Source: Verrucomicrobiota bacterium
Lineage (GTDB): Bacteria; Verrucomicrobiota; Verrucomicrobiia; Chthoniobacterales; UBA10450
Reading direction: 5' to 3'
Assembly: GCA_003219355.1 (NCBI GenBank)
Contig: QHOQ01000062.1
Location: 624 to 43,858 of the forward strand
DNA length: 43,235 nt
Shown: positions 7,818 through 16,025 of the stretch, one piece after another
Position numbering within the stretch: position 1 is the stretch's first letter
Layout of the letters: every line of letters starts with the position of its first letter
The notes under the pieces: generated by a model
What the model saw: only the letters and a program-made list of their open reading frames with translations
What the model was told of the DNA's origin: nothing
The model's database searches: none
Program-made: the position numbers and the translations under genes

Positions 7818-8492
7818 TCAACCGGCTCCCGCGCTTGACGCGCAGCAGGAGAGAACCGCAAGAAAATGGCAGCTCGAACCAACCAGGACGAACAAATGCC
7901 AAATGAAATGACTGTACCGCAAACGCCCGTTCACGAAAAAGAGCACGCCAATGGTGTAGGCAATGCCGCCCGCTACAAGCCAAAACAGGGCAGGAAATGG
8001 AATCGCCAACGTCATCGGGCGAGCCGCGATAAGCGCGAGCCACCCGGTGCCGAGATAGAGAGTCATCGAAAGTTTTGGATGACGCGAGGGCCCGCGCATT
8101 GTCTTTAAGAAAACGCCGGAAATCGCGAGCGCCCAAACAAGTGCGAGCATGGTGGAACCCCAGAAGCCGCGAAGCGGACCGAGCGTGAACGGCGTGTACG
8201 TTCCAGCAATTAACAAAAAGATCGCCGAGTGGTCCAACGTCTGCAAAACCGATTTGCCGCGCGTTTGCGGCCAGGCGTGGTACAGCGTTGAACCGAGATA
8301 CAACATCGACATCGTGATCACAAAAATCACTGTACCGAGAAAAAAGCCGGGGCTACTACGACGAGCTTCGAGCAGAAGAATTGGCGCGCCGATTAACGCG
8401 GCACACAATCCAATTCCATGACTGACGCTGTTCGCCAGTTCTTCGCCAGCGGATTGCATTCGTTTCGGTGAAACTCGCAGCTCATCGCTCAT
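7818..8492 (-). CDS. hemolysin III / PAQR family membrane protein
   Basis: An integral membrane protein with about seven hydrophobic segments, close to the usual size of the bacterial HlyIII (YqfA-like) family. The putative metal-binding histidine pattern of the superfamily is visible: SHGIGLCAALIGAPIL early, STLYHAW near residue 75, LDHSAIFLLIAGTYTPF near 95, and HFIWHLFVLVGSSCHF near the C-terminus. PAQR relatives are proposed Zn-dependent hydrolases of membrane lipids; whether this one lyses cells is not shown. Start ATG at 8492, or a GTG at 8498 that would overlap the stop of the preceding minus-strand gene. Likely co-transcribed with 8495-8902. Confidence 0.88.
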   Translation of the reverse strand: MSDELRVSPKRMQSAGEELANSVSHGIGLCAALIGAPILLLEARRSSPGFFLGTVIFVITMSMLYLGSTLYHAWPQTRGKSVLQTLDHSAIFLLIAGTYTPFTLGPLRGFWGSTMLALVWALAISGVFLKTMRGPSRHPKLSMTLYLGTGWLALIAARPMTLAIPFPALFWLVAGGIAYTIGVLFFVNGRLRYSHFIWHLFVLVGSSCHFLAVLSCCASSAGAG

Positions 8493-8494
8493 AT

Positions 8495-8902
8495 TCACGG
8501 CAGGTGTGGCTCAGGCACGTTGAACCATTGCACCAGATACTGTTTTCGTTCTTCCACCATTTGACGCAATCGCTGTTGCTGATCCAGCTGCAGGATCGGA
8601 TTTATTCGATCTTCCGCACGATCGAGAATTCCATCTATTTCACGCAAATTCAACGCATACAGGTTGCGCAACTCATTGTCCGCTTGCTGCGCGATCGGCC
8701 TTAACTTCAGGTCCTGCTCTGGAGTGAGACGCAAATTTGCGAGCCAGCGATCCACCGAAAAGGACGTTCCCGATCGTAACTCGCTCCGTCGCAGCATCTG
8801 GTATTTTCCCGCGCGGATAGTGAGCAATCCGCCGGTCACCCCGCCTGCGACAAAGATTGCAATCAGCGTCAAAACGATTTTCCATCTGTCGATCGCGTTC
8901 AT
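8495..8902 (-). CDS. small membrane-anchored Spy/CpxP-like protein
   Basis: About 135 residues: an N-terminal membrane anchor or signal (DRWKIVLTLIAIFVAGGVTGG) followed by a helical region with an LTPEQDLKLRPI motif and a long amphipathic C-terminal helix (DQQQRLRQMVEERKQ). The LTxxQ-type motif and size resemble periplasmic Spy/CpxP and heavy-metal-sensor-like proteins, so an envelope stress or chaperone role is plausible but not proven. The start ATG at 8900-8902 shares two bases with the ATG of the divergent HAD gene. Its 3' end abuts or overlaps the HlyIII start. Confidence 0.65.
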   Translation of the reverse strand: MNAIDRWKIVLTLIAIFVAGGVTGGLLTIRAGKYQMLRRSELRSGTSFSVDRWLANLRLTPEQDLKLRPIAQQADNELRNLYALNLREIDGILDRAEDRINPILQLDQQQRLRQMVEERKQYLVQWFNVPEPHLP

Positions 8903-9590
8903 GACCACAAAAAACAAAGAGAAACCATTAAAAGCGATCTTTTTTGATGCGGTCGGAACACTCTTTTATCTAACCAAGACTGTAGGCGATCATTATGCAC
9001 TCGTCGGAAGCGAGGTGGGGCTGACGCTCGATTCGCGCAAACTCGATCGCGCGTTTTACACAGCTTGGGAGCAGATGCCGCTCCGCGCCGCGATCGATGG
9101 GCCACGCGAAAATGACGACAAAGGCTGGTGGCGCGAGCTTGTCAATCTTGTGCTCGATCAGGTCGCGCCTTCATTGAGTGGACCTGATCGCGACAATTTC
9201 TTCGAGGTCGCCTACGAACATTTCGCCGAGGCCGGTGTTTGGGAGCTTTATCCGGAGGTTTTTGATGTTTTGGAGAAATTGGAGCCGCGCTTTCAGCTCG
9301 CGGTGATTTCAAACTTTGACGGGCGTTTACGATTTATTCTCGAGCACCTCGGTATTTCCAAATTTTTTGCGCACGTTTTTGTTTCCAGTGAGATCGGCGC
9401 GGATAAACCCGATCCAGAGATTTTTCGGCGCGCGCTCAAGATTGTTCAGGTTGAACCGAATCAAGTGCTGCACGTGGGTGACGATGCCGAACGCGACTGG
9501 AAAGCAGCCGCAGCCGCTGGCTTAGCGGTCTTTCGATTAGATCGACAAAAGGGTTCGTTGCGCGATTTGCTGGCGTTCTTGAAATGCTAG
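8901..9590 (+). CDS. HAD superfamily hydrolase
   Basis: A cytoplasmic HAD hydrolase of 229 residues with a C1-type helical cap. Motif I is AIFFDAVGTL with Asp16 as nucleophile; the usual second Asp at +2 is Val18, as in REG-2/HDHD3-like and some dehalogenase-like members, which argues against a standard phosphatase. Motif II is VISNFD, motif III the Lys in GADKPDPEIF, motif IV GDDAERDW. The open frame extends upstream to 8664, but that part is antisense to the Spy-like gene; the ATG at 8901 begins 15 residues before motif I and is the only sensible start. The substrate cannot be read from sequence. Confidence 0.88.
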   Translation: MTTKNKEKPLKAIFFDAVGTLFYLTKTVGDHYALVGSEVGLTLDSRKLDRAFYTAWEQMPLRAAIDGPRENDDKGWWRELVNLVLDQVAPSLSGPDRDNFFEVAYEHFAEAGVWELYPEVFDVLEKLEPRFQLAVISNFDGRLRFILEHLGISKFFAHVFVSSEIGADKPDPEIFRRALKIVQVEPNQVLHVGDDAERDWKAAAAAGLAVFRLDRQKGSLRDLLAFLKC

Positions 9591-9705
9591 GAAACACGTC
9601 CTGGCGAGCCGTCTACTAGGAATCGGCGTTCACGGCGCGCCGGGCGGTTGCCCTGCGAATTCTTGCAGCAATGTTTGATCTGGCTTACAAACTTTATTTC
9701 CGCGC

Positions 9706-9778
9706 GGGTCGGTAGCTCAATCGGTAGAGCAGCGCCCTTTTAAGGCGTTGGTTCCGGGTTCGAGTCCCGGCCGACCCA
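9706..9778 (+). tRNA. tRNA-Lys(TTT)
   Basis: A complete 73-base cloverleaf. Acceptor GGGTCGG (9706-9712) pairs with CCGACCC (9771-9777), with discriminator A at 9778. The D arm is GCTC-AATCGGTA-GAGC, the anticodon arm GCGCC-CTTTTAA-GGCGT with anticodon TTT, and the T arm CCGGG-TTCGAGT-CCCGG. CCA is not encoded. It stands alone between the HAD gene and the sulfotransferase module. Confidence 0.97.
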
Positions 9779-9799
9779 TTTTTGTCTTGCACGCAGGCG

Positions 9800-9817
9800 T
9801 GCTAACCGCCGTTAGCA
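9800..9817. terminator. short hairpin downstream of tRNA-Lys
   Basis: TGCTAAC-CGCC-GTTAGCA forms a perfect 7-base pair stem with a 4-base loop, 21 bases after the tRNA end. It has no T-run, so it may be a processing or weak termination structure, or simply part of the leader of the sulfotransferase gene that starts at 9843. Confidence 0.35.
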
Positions 9818-9842
9818 GGATAAACTAGCGAGCGATTGGATT

Positions 9843-10487
9843 ATGATCTCTCATAAATACAAATGCATCTTCGTTGAGGTGCCAAAGACTGGTTCGACCA
9901 GTGTCAGAGCCATTCTCGGCAAAGCATGGAAGCCGCATCTTAATTTGTGGCAGATCAAGAACCAGATGGAGACGTATTGGACGCGCTATGGCGGAAGAAA
10001 GAACCGGATTCTAGCTTCTCTGTATTTGTTGCTTCCGGAAGAGCGCCGGAGGGAGATCGGGCGCAAGCAATTCGAGACTTACTTCAAAATCGGGTTTGTT
10101 CGCAACCCTTGGGACCGCGTTGTCTCGCTCTACGAGCGCGCTGAGGCTTTGCAGCTCAGGGACAAAATGACGTTCGAGGAATTTGTCGATTGGATCCAGT
10201 ATAGCAGCAGCACTTGCGTTCACTCTTCCCCGCATCGCTACCAATTGGATTGGTTTGTCGATCCCAATGGCAATGTGCTCGCGGATTTCATTGGAAAATT
10301 TGAACGGCTCGACGAGGACTGGGCTTATGTGGCGCAGAAGCTCGGTCTCAACGAGAAGTTGCCGCATCGCAGAGAAAATCCGCGGGCACGGCACTACACA
10401 GAATACTACACCCCCAGAACGCGAGACGTAATCGCAAACAAGTTCAAGGTGGACATCGAGCAGTTTGGCTATGAGTTCGCCGGATAA
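9843..10487 (+). CDS. sulfotransferase family protein (copy 1)
   Basis: A PAPS-dependent sulfotransferase-like protein, 214 residues, no signal peptide or membrane anchor, so cytoplasmic. The 5'-phosphosulfate loop is PKTGSTS at residues 14-20 and the 3'-phosphate site RNPWDRVVSLY at 87-97, spaced as in Sulfotransfer_2-type proteins. The C-terminus ends FGYEFAG, a GYxF ending shared with the other two copies. The acceptor is unknown; a surface glycan is plausible from the adjacent glycosyltransferase-like gene, which it overlaps by 17 bases. It is first in the module beside tRNA-Lys. Confidence 0.88.
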   Translation: MISHKYKCIFVEVPKTGSTSVRAILGKAWKPHLNLWQIKNQMETYWTRYGGRKNRILASLYLLLPEERRREIGRKQFETYFKIGFVRNPWDRVVSLYERAEALQLRDKMTFEEFVDWIQYSSSTCVHSSPHRYQLDWFVDPNGNVLADFIGKFERLDEDWAYVAQKLGLNEKLPHRRENPRARHYTEYYTPRTRDVIANKFKVDIEQFGYEFAG

Positions 10488-11208
10488 AATTAAGGCGATC
10501 GTTCTGACCTGCGATCGATATCGGGTGATGACGCGGCACCTGATTGTGCAGTACGAACGATTGTGGCCGGATCATCCGTTCGTCTTTCATATTCCTTATC
10601 AGGAGCTCGGCGGCGTCGATAGCGAACGGATCAAATATCACACGTCGCCTGCAGATATTAAGGGAACAGTCTTGCATTTACTTGCGAACATCGATGATGA
10701 GGAATGGATTTACTGGTGCGTCGACGACAAATATCCAATTCAGCTCGTTACGGATAAAATCGCGAGCCTGATTTCCCACGCCATGCGTTCGCCGGAAGTT
10801 GACGGTCTTTTATTCTGCAGATGCAGGGTGACACTGACCAATCCCAAGCTTGCCCTGTACCTTCGCAAAATCAGGAATCCATTCGGCGATACTTACTTCG
10901 AACGGAAGGCCTGGTTCCAGATTTGGATTCATCAGCTGCTACGCGCCAAAGTGCTGCGCTACCTTTTTACCCATCTTCCGGACCACATTCCCAGTGCCAA
11001 GGCGATGGATGAGCTAAAAAACGACGTACCGAAACTGGCTGAGCACCGGTTGTTTGTGACCAAGGAAAATTTCGCAGTCTTTGGAGAAAGCACCCAGAGG
11101 GGCGTGATTACCCAAAATTGCTACGAGAGCATGCTGGCGAGGGGCATTAAGTTGCCCGAATGGTTTCAACATCCAAACGGGGAATATGTAACGCTTGGAA
11201 AATTGTAG
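10471..11208 (+). CDS. putative glycosyltransferase-like protein
   Basis: 245 residues, cytoplasmic. The N-terminus KIKAIVLTCDRYRVMTRHLI looks like the first Rossmann-like strand and helix of a GT-A fold, and EEWIYWCVDDKYPIQ contains an acidic DDK triplet where GT-A enzymes carry the metal-binding DxD. I cannot assign a GT family. The frame opens at a TTG at 10465, but the ATG at 10471 is preferred; it lies within the end of the sulfotransferase gene (17-base overlap), indicating coupled translation. A job in making the glycan that the neighbouring sulfotransferases modify is inference from position. Confidence 0.6.
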   Translation: MSSPDKIKAIVLTCDRYRVMTRHLIVQYERLWPDHPFVFHIPYQELGGVDSERIKYHTSPADIKGTVLHLLANIDDEEWIYWCVDDKYPIQLVTDKIASLISHAMRSPEVDGLLFCRCRVTLTNPKLALYLRKIRNPFGDTYFERKAWFQIWIHQLLRAKVLRYLFTHLPDHIPSAKAMDELKNDVPKLAEHRLFVTKENFAVFGESTQRGVITQNCYESMLARGIKLPEWFQHPNGEYVTLGKL

Positions 11209-11220
11209 AATTCTTGTTGC

Positions 11221-11826
11221 TCAATCAAAGGTGTAGCCAAACCGTTCGATCTCGGGTGCAAAGCGCTCTCTTACCAACTCGCGAAGCTCATCGGTGTAGT
11301 ATTTCGAATAATGTTCGCGGTTCGAACGGTTATACTGCGGCAGCGACGCCGTCGGAATACCTAGGGTTGTGCAGACGATGCGGAAGTCGTCGGCTAAATT
11401 CTCGAAGCGCATAATGTAGTCGACGTTGCCGAACGGGTCCTCTTCGCCCTTACCAAGCCGCAAATAGTCTGCAACCGACAAGGCTTTCGAAATTATTTTT
11501 CTAAACTCTTTTCGATCCCAGGTTCCCACCTGCTGTGTTGGCGTGAAATAATAGGAGACCATCCGGTCCCACGGATTCCGCACGCACGTAAACTTGTACA
11601 GGCCGTCAAACTGAGCTTTGCCGAGGGCGCGCTTGTACTCGGCTAGCGTTGAGTGTTTCTTGATGTTGTACTTCGGATTGCGCAGGCCAAAACGCTCGAT
11701 CCCATCCTGTTCGCTACGCAAGGCCACAATTTCATCCTCAGAGTAGTTCCCGAGGACGCTCTGAACCGAATTACCCGCCGTCTTTGGTATGTGAACGAAC
11801 AGAAATTGTTTCTGAAAAGAGATCAT
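11221..11826 (-). CDS. sulfotransferase family protein (copy 2)
   Basis: 201 residues, cytoplasmic. The PAPS-binding loop is IPKTAGNS at 13-20 and the 3'-phosphate motif VRNPWDRMVSYY at 82-93, both typical of the Sulfotransfer_2 (chondroitin/carbohydrate-type) group. The C-terminus ends EIERFGYTFD like its neighbours. It is on the strand opposite to the flanking copies, convergent with the glycosyltransferase-like gene (12 bases between stops) and divergent from copy 3, with 113 bases between the starts that must hold both promoters. Sequence divergence from copies 1 and 3 is high, so they likely act on different acceptors rather than being recent duplicates. Confidence 0.88.
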   Translation of the reverse strand: MISFQKQFLFVHIPKTAGNSVQSVLGNYSEDEIVALRSEQDGIERFGLRNPKYNIKKHSTLAEYKRALGKAQFDGLYKFTCVRNPWDRMVSYYFTPTQQVGTWDRKEFRKIISKALSVADYLRLGKGEEDPFGNVDYIMRFENLADDFRIVCTTLGIPTASLPQYNRSNREHYSKYYTDELRELVRERFAPEIERFGYTFD

Positions 11827-11939
11827 CGGAAGGCGCGGCTAAAGTTGGGAACCAGTCTTCAGTTGCGCGAGTAATCGCGGGCGTTTACCAATCGTCCGAT
11901 AGATTGCGCTGCGTTTCCAGTCATCTTGGGCACCGGGCG

Positions 11940-12632
11940 ATGATCATTTCTCACAAATACAAGTTTATCTTTATCAAAACGGCAAAGACCGCAGGCACGA
12001 GCATTGAGGTTTTTCTGTCGAAACAGTGCGGCCCCACAGACATCGTGACACCGATCGCTCCTCCCGTCGAAGGGCACCAGCCTCGCAATTACCAGGGGTT
12101 CATCAACCCGATCCCTGAAATTCTTGAGAGACCGCACAAAGTCCTGTCCGCGTTGCGATACGCAATCACCAGCCGCGAGAAATTCTACAATCATATGCCG
12201 GCGTCTGTCGCACAAAAACGCGTTCCCAGCCGAGTTTGGAATAGCTACTTCAAATTTTGCGTGGAAAGAAATCCGTGGGACAAAGTTTTATCGCATTACC
12301 ACATGCATAATGCCCGGGAAGGCGGCTCGCTCGCCCTCGATGAGTATCTCGCGCGCGGCAGGTTCCCCATTAATTACTTTCGATACACCAACGATTCCGG
12401 CGCGAAAATCATCGTGGACCGAGTTCTCCGTTATGAGAATCTTCTTGCCGAACTTAGTGAAGTATTCTCGCAGTTAAGGATCCCCTTCGACGGTAAGCTT
12501 GGCGTCAAAGCAAAGTCGGAATACCGGACTGATCGTAGACCATATCAACAGGTGTTTAATGAAAAGCAACGGCGGATCGTTGAGAACGCGTTTGCCAGAG
12601 AAATCGGTTTGCACGGATACCGTTTTGAATAA
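11940..12632 (+). CDS. sulfotransferase family protein (copy 3)
   Basis: 230 residues from the ATG at 11940, which begins MIISHKYKFIFIKTAKTAGT, almost the same opening as copy 1. The frame is open further upstream to 11784, but those residues are antisense to copy 2 and not domain-like. The PAPS loop is AKTAGTS at 15-21 (Ala for the usual Pro) and the 3'-phosphate site RNPWDKVLSHY at 110-120. A 25-30 residue longer segment between the two motifs separates it from copy 2. The C-terminus is GLHGYRFE. It converges on the sulfatase gene with 20 bases between stops. Confidence 0.85.
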   Translation: MIISHKYKFIFIKTAKTAGTSIEVFLSKQCGPTDIVTPIAPPVEGHQPRNYQGFINPIPEILERPHKVLSALRYAITSREKFYNHMPASVAQKRVPSRVWNSYFKFCVERNPWDKVLSHYHMHNAREGGSLALDEYLARGRFPINYFRYTNDSGAKIIVDRVLRYENLLAELSEVFSQLRIPFDGKLGVKAKSEYRTDRRPYQQVFNEKQRRIVENAFAREIGLHGYRFE

Positions 12633-12652
12633 TAGAAGTGCTGCTCACTTTT

Positions 12653-14089
12653 TCAGATTTTCAACCTGTCGTGGGCGGATTCCTGCCAACCGTGAATCTC
12701 GTCGGCACTCCGTGAAATCACCGATGCAGATTGTCGATCCGAATAAAGATTGCGCGTCTCGAACGGATCATCTTTCAAGTTATATAATTCGTTTAAATCT
12801 TTGTCCCGAAGACAAAACTTCCAGCCGTCGGAGGAAACTACTGTACGAGTGGACTCCTCGATCGCCCGTTTGATTGCGCGCCGCGGAGCAAGCGATGTTC
12901 CCTTTTTAATCTTTGTTCGGTTGGGAGCCCACTCGATAAAGACGCTTTTCGGCAGTGTGGCTTCTCCGCGGATTAACTGTAGCAGGCTTTTGCCAGCGCA
13001 TTGAGGATGCTTCGATTGACCGAGAAGATCGACCAACGTTGGTACGAAGTCGATATGACTCACCGGTTGCGGAATGATTTTGCTGCGTCGCTGATCGGGT
13101 AGCCGAACCAAATACGGAACTCGTACCGCTTCTTCAAACATGACTTCTTTCCCGAAGAGATGATGCGCGCCCAGGCTATCTCCGTGGTCGCTCGTATGAA
13201 CAACGATTGTGTCGTTACTTAAGCTGCATCTTTCCAGGCAACCAAGAATGGCACCGATGCTTTGATCCACCAGCGTGACTAGGCCGAGATATCGCTGTTT
13301 GATGCTTCGATATTCTTCGGGCGTTATCCCGAAGAATAACTGCGTGGGCAATCGTTCCCGGTCCAGAACTGCTTCCGACTGCTGCCATTCGCGCATCAAA
13401 CGATAGCGCAGCGGAATATTTTCACTCGCCGGAACGGTCGCCGTAAGATCGAGTTCCACTTCATCGAGCGGATGCTCATCGTTGAGCGGACCGCTGTAAG
13501 GTGAGTGCGGCTCCGCAAAACCAACAACCAGAATGAAAGGATTGCGATGAAATTTTTCGATGAACTCGCAGGCATGCTTTTCCAGGAATTTTGGCCTCGA
13601 TAGTTCGATTGGCAGGTTGCTGATGGCCAATTCCGAAAATCCTCCATTTTGTTTGTCAGGGGTCAGGCCCCTTGAAATAAGGAAATTGGCGTAGTCACCG
13701 CGGGGTTCAGTGGAAATCCATTGCCGAAATCCGCGTCCGGCCGGTCCTTCCTCGCCAAGATGCCACTTACCCATGTATGCGGCCTGATAGTCTTTATCCT
13801 CTAGTAGCTCAGGAAAAACCCGAAATCGCTGATCCAGTGGAACACTATTTCTAGTGCATCCGTTGGTATGCGGCCACGTCCCGGTCATCAGTGAAGACCG
13901 CGATGGGGTGCAAACTGGATGAGTCACGTAAGCCCGCTCGAAAACCACCGACTCAGAAGCAAGTTTGTTCAGATTAGGCGCGTGAACTTTTCCACCCCCG
14001 TAACAAGCGATCGTATCCGCTCGTTGCTGGTCGGGTAAAAAGACGATCAGGTTTGGCTTTCGCGGCATTTTAGCTGGTTGCGAAACCAT
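12653..14089 (-). CDS. Cys-type sulfatase, apparently without signal peptide
   Basis: An arylsulfatase-family hydrolase, 478 residues. The metal-binding start is NLIVFLPDQQRAD near residue 13-25; the formylglycine motif is CTPSRSSLMTG with Cys60; GKWHLG and the TSDHGDSLGAH metal site follow. Cys must be oxidised by a formylglycine-generating enzyme, not encoded here. The N-terminus MVSQPAKMPRKPNLIVF has no signal peptide, whereas most bacterial glycan sulfatases are exported; a cytoplasmic location is therefore suggested. An alternative start is the ATG at 14068. The gene faces the sulfotransferases and could remove sulfate from the same class of substrate. Confidence 0.93.
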   Translation of the reverse strand: MVSQPAKMPRKPNLIVFLPDQQRADTIACYGGGKVHAPNLNKLASESVVFERAYVTHPVCTPSRSSLMTGTWPHTNGCTRNSVPLDQRFRVFPELLEDKDYQAAYMGKWHLGEEGPAGRGFRQWISTEPRGDYANFLISRGLTPDKQNGGFSELAISNLPIELSRPKFLEKHACEFIEKFHRNPFILVVGFAEPHSPYSGPLNDEHPLDEVELDLTATVPASENIPLRYRLMREWQQSEAVLDRERLPTQLFFGITPEEYRSIKQRYLGLVTLVDQSIGAILGCLERCSLSNDTIVVHTSDHGDSLGAHHLFGKEVMFEEAVRVPYLVRLPDQRRSKIIPQPVSHIDFVPTLVDLLGQSKHPQCAGKSLLQLIRGEATLPKSVFIEWAPNRTKIKKGTSLAPRRAIKRAIEESTRTVVSSDGWKFCLRDKDLNELYNLKDDPFETRNLYSDRQSASVISRSADEIHGWQESAHDRLKI

Positions 14090-14202
14090 GACAATAATAC
14101 GTAACGTAGCAGCAAATCAGTCTCGGCCATCGCTGCAATCGAGCCTTGAAAGAAAATCTTTTCGCATCGCGACAAGCCCGATTTGAGTATTTCATCGTCG
14201 GC

Positions 14203-15471
14203 ATGAAATCGTTTTTGATCTCGCACGTATTTGGCGCGCTAATCGCCGGCATGGCGTATGGGGCGACAGAGTTCGATTTGGCCGCCACAACCACCAACGA
14301 GCTCGCTGTCGATCTTCACCGCCAGCTCGCAACAGGCGACAAGAATCTTTGCGTTTCGCCGTACTCGATCGAAAGCGCGCTGGCTATGACGTTCGCCGGC
14401 GCGGACGGCGAGACACGCCGCGAGATGGCGCGGGTTTTGCATTTTCCAAGCGACGCGAGCGCAGTGCCCGCCTCGTTCGCGTCGCTTCAGCATTCGCTGG
14501 AAGAAATGGGCGTGAAGTCGGCCGAAATCGTAAAAGAGTCCAAAAGATTCGGCGGTCCCAGCGAACCGATTACACTCAGCATCGCCAACCGGCTCTTTGC
14601 ACAAAAAGGATACGGCTTTCGCGAGTCGTTCTTGACGCTTGTGAAACAAAATTTCGGTGCGGCGTTTGAGCCTATCGATTTTGTTCACGGCGCGTCGGGG
14701 GCCACACAGCACATCAACCAATGGGTCGCCGACCAGACGCGTGACCGAATTCGAGATCTCATTCCAGCCAATGCGCTTGATGAGACCACGCGGCTCGTCC
14801 TGGCGAATGCACTTTATTTAAAGGCGTCTTGGGCTGATCCATTTTCCGAGAAGGCAACGCAACCGGAACCGTTTCATGTTCACGGCGGAGCACCTGTCGA
14901 TGTTCCAACGATGAGAAAGGAGGCGCCATTTGGTTTCGCCAAGCGCGAGGGATTCACCGCGATAAGCGTCCCCTACAGCGGCAATGATCTCCAATTCCTC
15001 GTCCTTGTTCCCGACGACGTAAATGGCCTGCGCGCGCTAGAATCGAAGCTGACTGAAGACATGTTGGCAGAATGCGCAAAGCTCGGAACGCAAGAGCAAG
15101 TCGATCTTCATTTGCCAAAGTTTAAATTCGAGCCGCCGACGGTAGCATTAGCAGAAAAACTCCAAGCGCTTGGAATGAAAAGCGCGTTCGATATTCCACG
15201 AGGCAGCGCGAATTTCGATAAGATGGCGTCGCGTAAGCCGAATGACTATCTCTACATCTCCAATGTCTTTCACAAAACTTTCATCGCAGTTGATGAAAGG
15301 GGAACGGAGGCAGCCGCAGCGACCGCGACCGTAATGATGAGAGCCACGGCGATAGCTGGGCCGAAGCCAAAACCAATCGAAGTGAAAGTCGATCGGCCAT
15401 TCGTCTACGCGATCCAGCACGTCCCCAGCCGCGTCTGCCTTTTCCTGGGGCGTGTGACCAATCCTCGCTGA
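14203..15471 (+). CDS. serpin-family serine protease inhibitor, exported
   Basis: A complete serpin of 422 residues. ATG 14203 opens a signal peptide (MKSFLISHVFGALIAGMAYG); the frame is open 19 codons earlier but that adds a non-signal extension. Serpin landmarks: VSPYSIESALAMTFAGADG, LANALYLKASWADPF, HKTFIAVDERGTEAAAATAT and the C-terminal DRPFVYAIQH with FLGRVTNP. The hinge GTEAAAATA has small residues at P14-P9, as in inhibitory serpins. Counting from the conserved Glu (P17) puts P1 at Ala or the preceding Arg in VMMRATA. It likely inhibits exogenous or envelope serine proteases by loop insertion. It is followed by a gene only two bases after the stop. Confidence 0.94.
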   Translation: MKSFLISHVFGALIAGMAYGATEFDLAATTTNELAVDLHRQLATGDKNLCVSPYSIESALAMTFAGADGETRREMARVLHFPSDASAVPASFASLQHSLEEMGVKSAEIVKESKRFGGPSEPITLSIANRLFAQKGYGFRESFLTLVKQNFGAAFEPIDFVHGASGATQHINQWVADQTRDRIRDLIPANALDETTRLVLANALYLKASWADPFSEKATQPEPFHVHGGAPVDVPTMRKEAPFGFAKREGFTAISVPYSGNDLQFLVLVPDDVNGLRALESKLTEDMLAECAKLGTQEQVDLHLPKFKFEPPTVALAEKLQALGMKSAFDIPRGSANFDKMASRKPNDYLYISNVFHKTFIAVDERGTEAAAATATVMMRATAIAGPKPKPIEVKVDRPFVYAIQHVPSRVCLFLGRVTNPR

Positions 15472-15472
15472 A

Positions 15473-15991
15473 GTGGACATCTCGACTCTTGCAAACCTAA
15501 TCAACGCGATCGCGGTGACCGCCGGAGTCATTTTCGCTGCGACGCAAATCCGGTATTACCGTCAGCGGCGCCGGCGCGATGCGATGCTCGAGTTGGTCCG
15601 CTCGTTTCAGAGTCCGGCGTTTACGAGCGCGCTGCGCCGCGTCCTTTCGCTGCCAGATGGCGCCGACGCACAGAAAATACGTGAGGTACTGGGACCAGAT
15701 GGCGAAGACGCTGTCTACTTGGTGGCGTTGACTTGGGAAAGCATTGGTGTGTTGCTATTTCGTCGCGAGCTCACACTTGATTTGATCGATGATTTCTTTA
15801 GCGGTCCCATCGTTCTTTCCTGGAAGAAGCTTCGGGTTTATTCCGATGAATGGCGTCGCACGCTGGACCGAGAGACATTCTCCGAGTGGTTTCACTGGTT
15901 GGCTGAGCGAATGATGGACCGCGAGAAGCTCGCGCCGCCGGTGCCGGCTTACATCGCACACCGCAGATGGCGTGAAGCGCGCCGCCGTTAG
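15473..15991 (+). CDS. DUF4760-like membrane-anchored protein
   Basis: 172 residues starting at GTG, immediately after the serpin stop. A single N-terminal membrane segment (LANLINAIAVTAGVIFAATQ) is followed by RYYRQRRRRDAMLELVRSFQ, a basic stop-transfer stretch leading into a helical cytoplasmic domain with SEWFHWLAERMMDRE. This layout matches DUF4760-type proteins, which have no known function. The tight spacing implies the same transcript as the serpin; any functional link is unknown. Confidence 0.65.
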   Translation: MDISTLANLINAIAVTAGVIFAATQIRYYRQRRRRDAMLELVRSFQSPAFTSALRRVLSLPDGADAQKIREVLGPDGEDAVYLVALTWESIGVLLFRRELTLDLIDDFFSGPIVLSWKKLRVYSDEWRRTLDRETFSEWFHWLAERMMDREKLAPPVPAYIAHRRWREARRR

Positions 15992-16025
15992 CCGGGGCTG
16001 GGCAATATCAACTGCGTCAATCGCG

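Noticed and set aside
9706..14200. Genomic island with tRNA attachment repeats
   Set aside because: I looked for a copy of the tRNA 3' end downstream to about 14.2 kb and saw none, and no integrase is adjacent. Kept only as a hypothesis.
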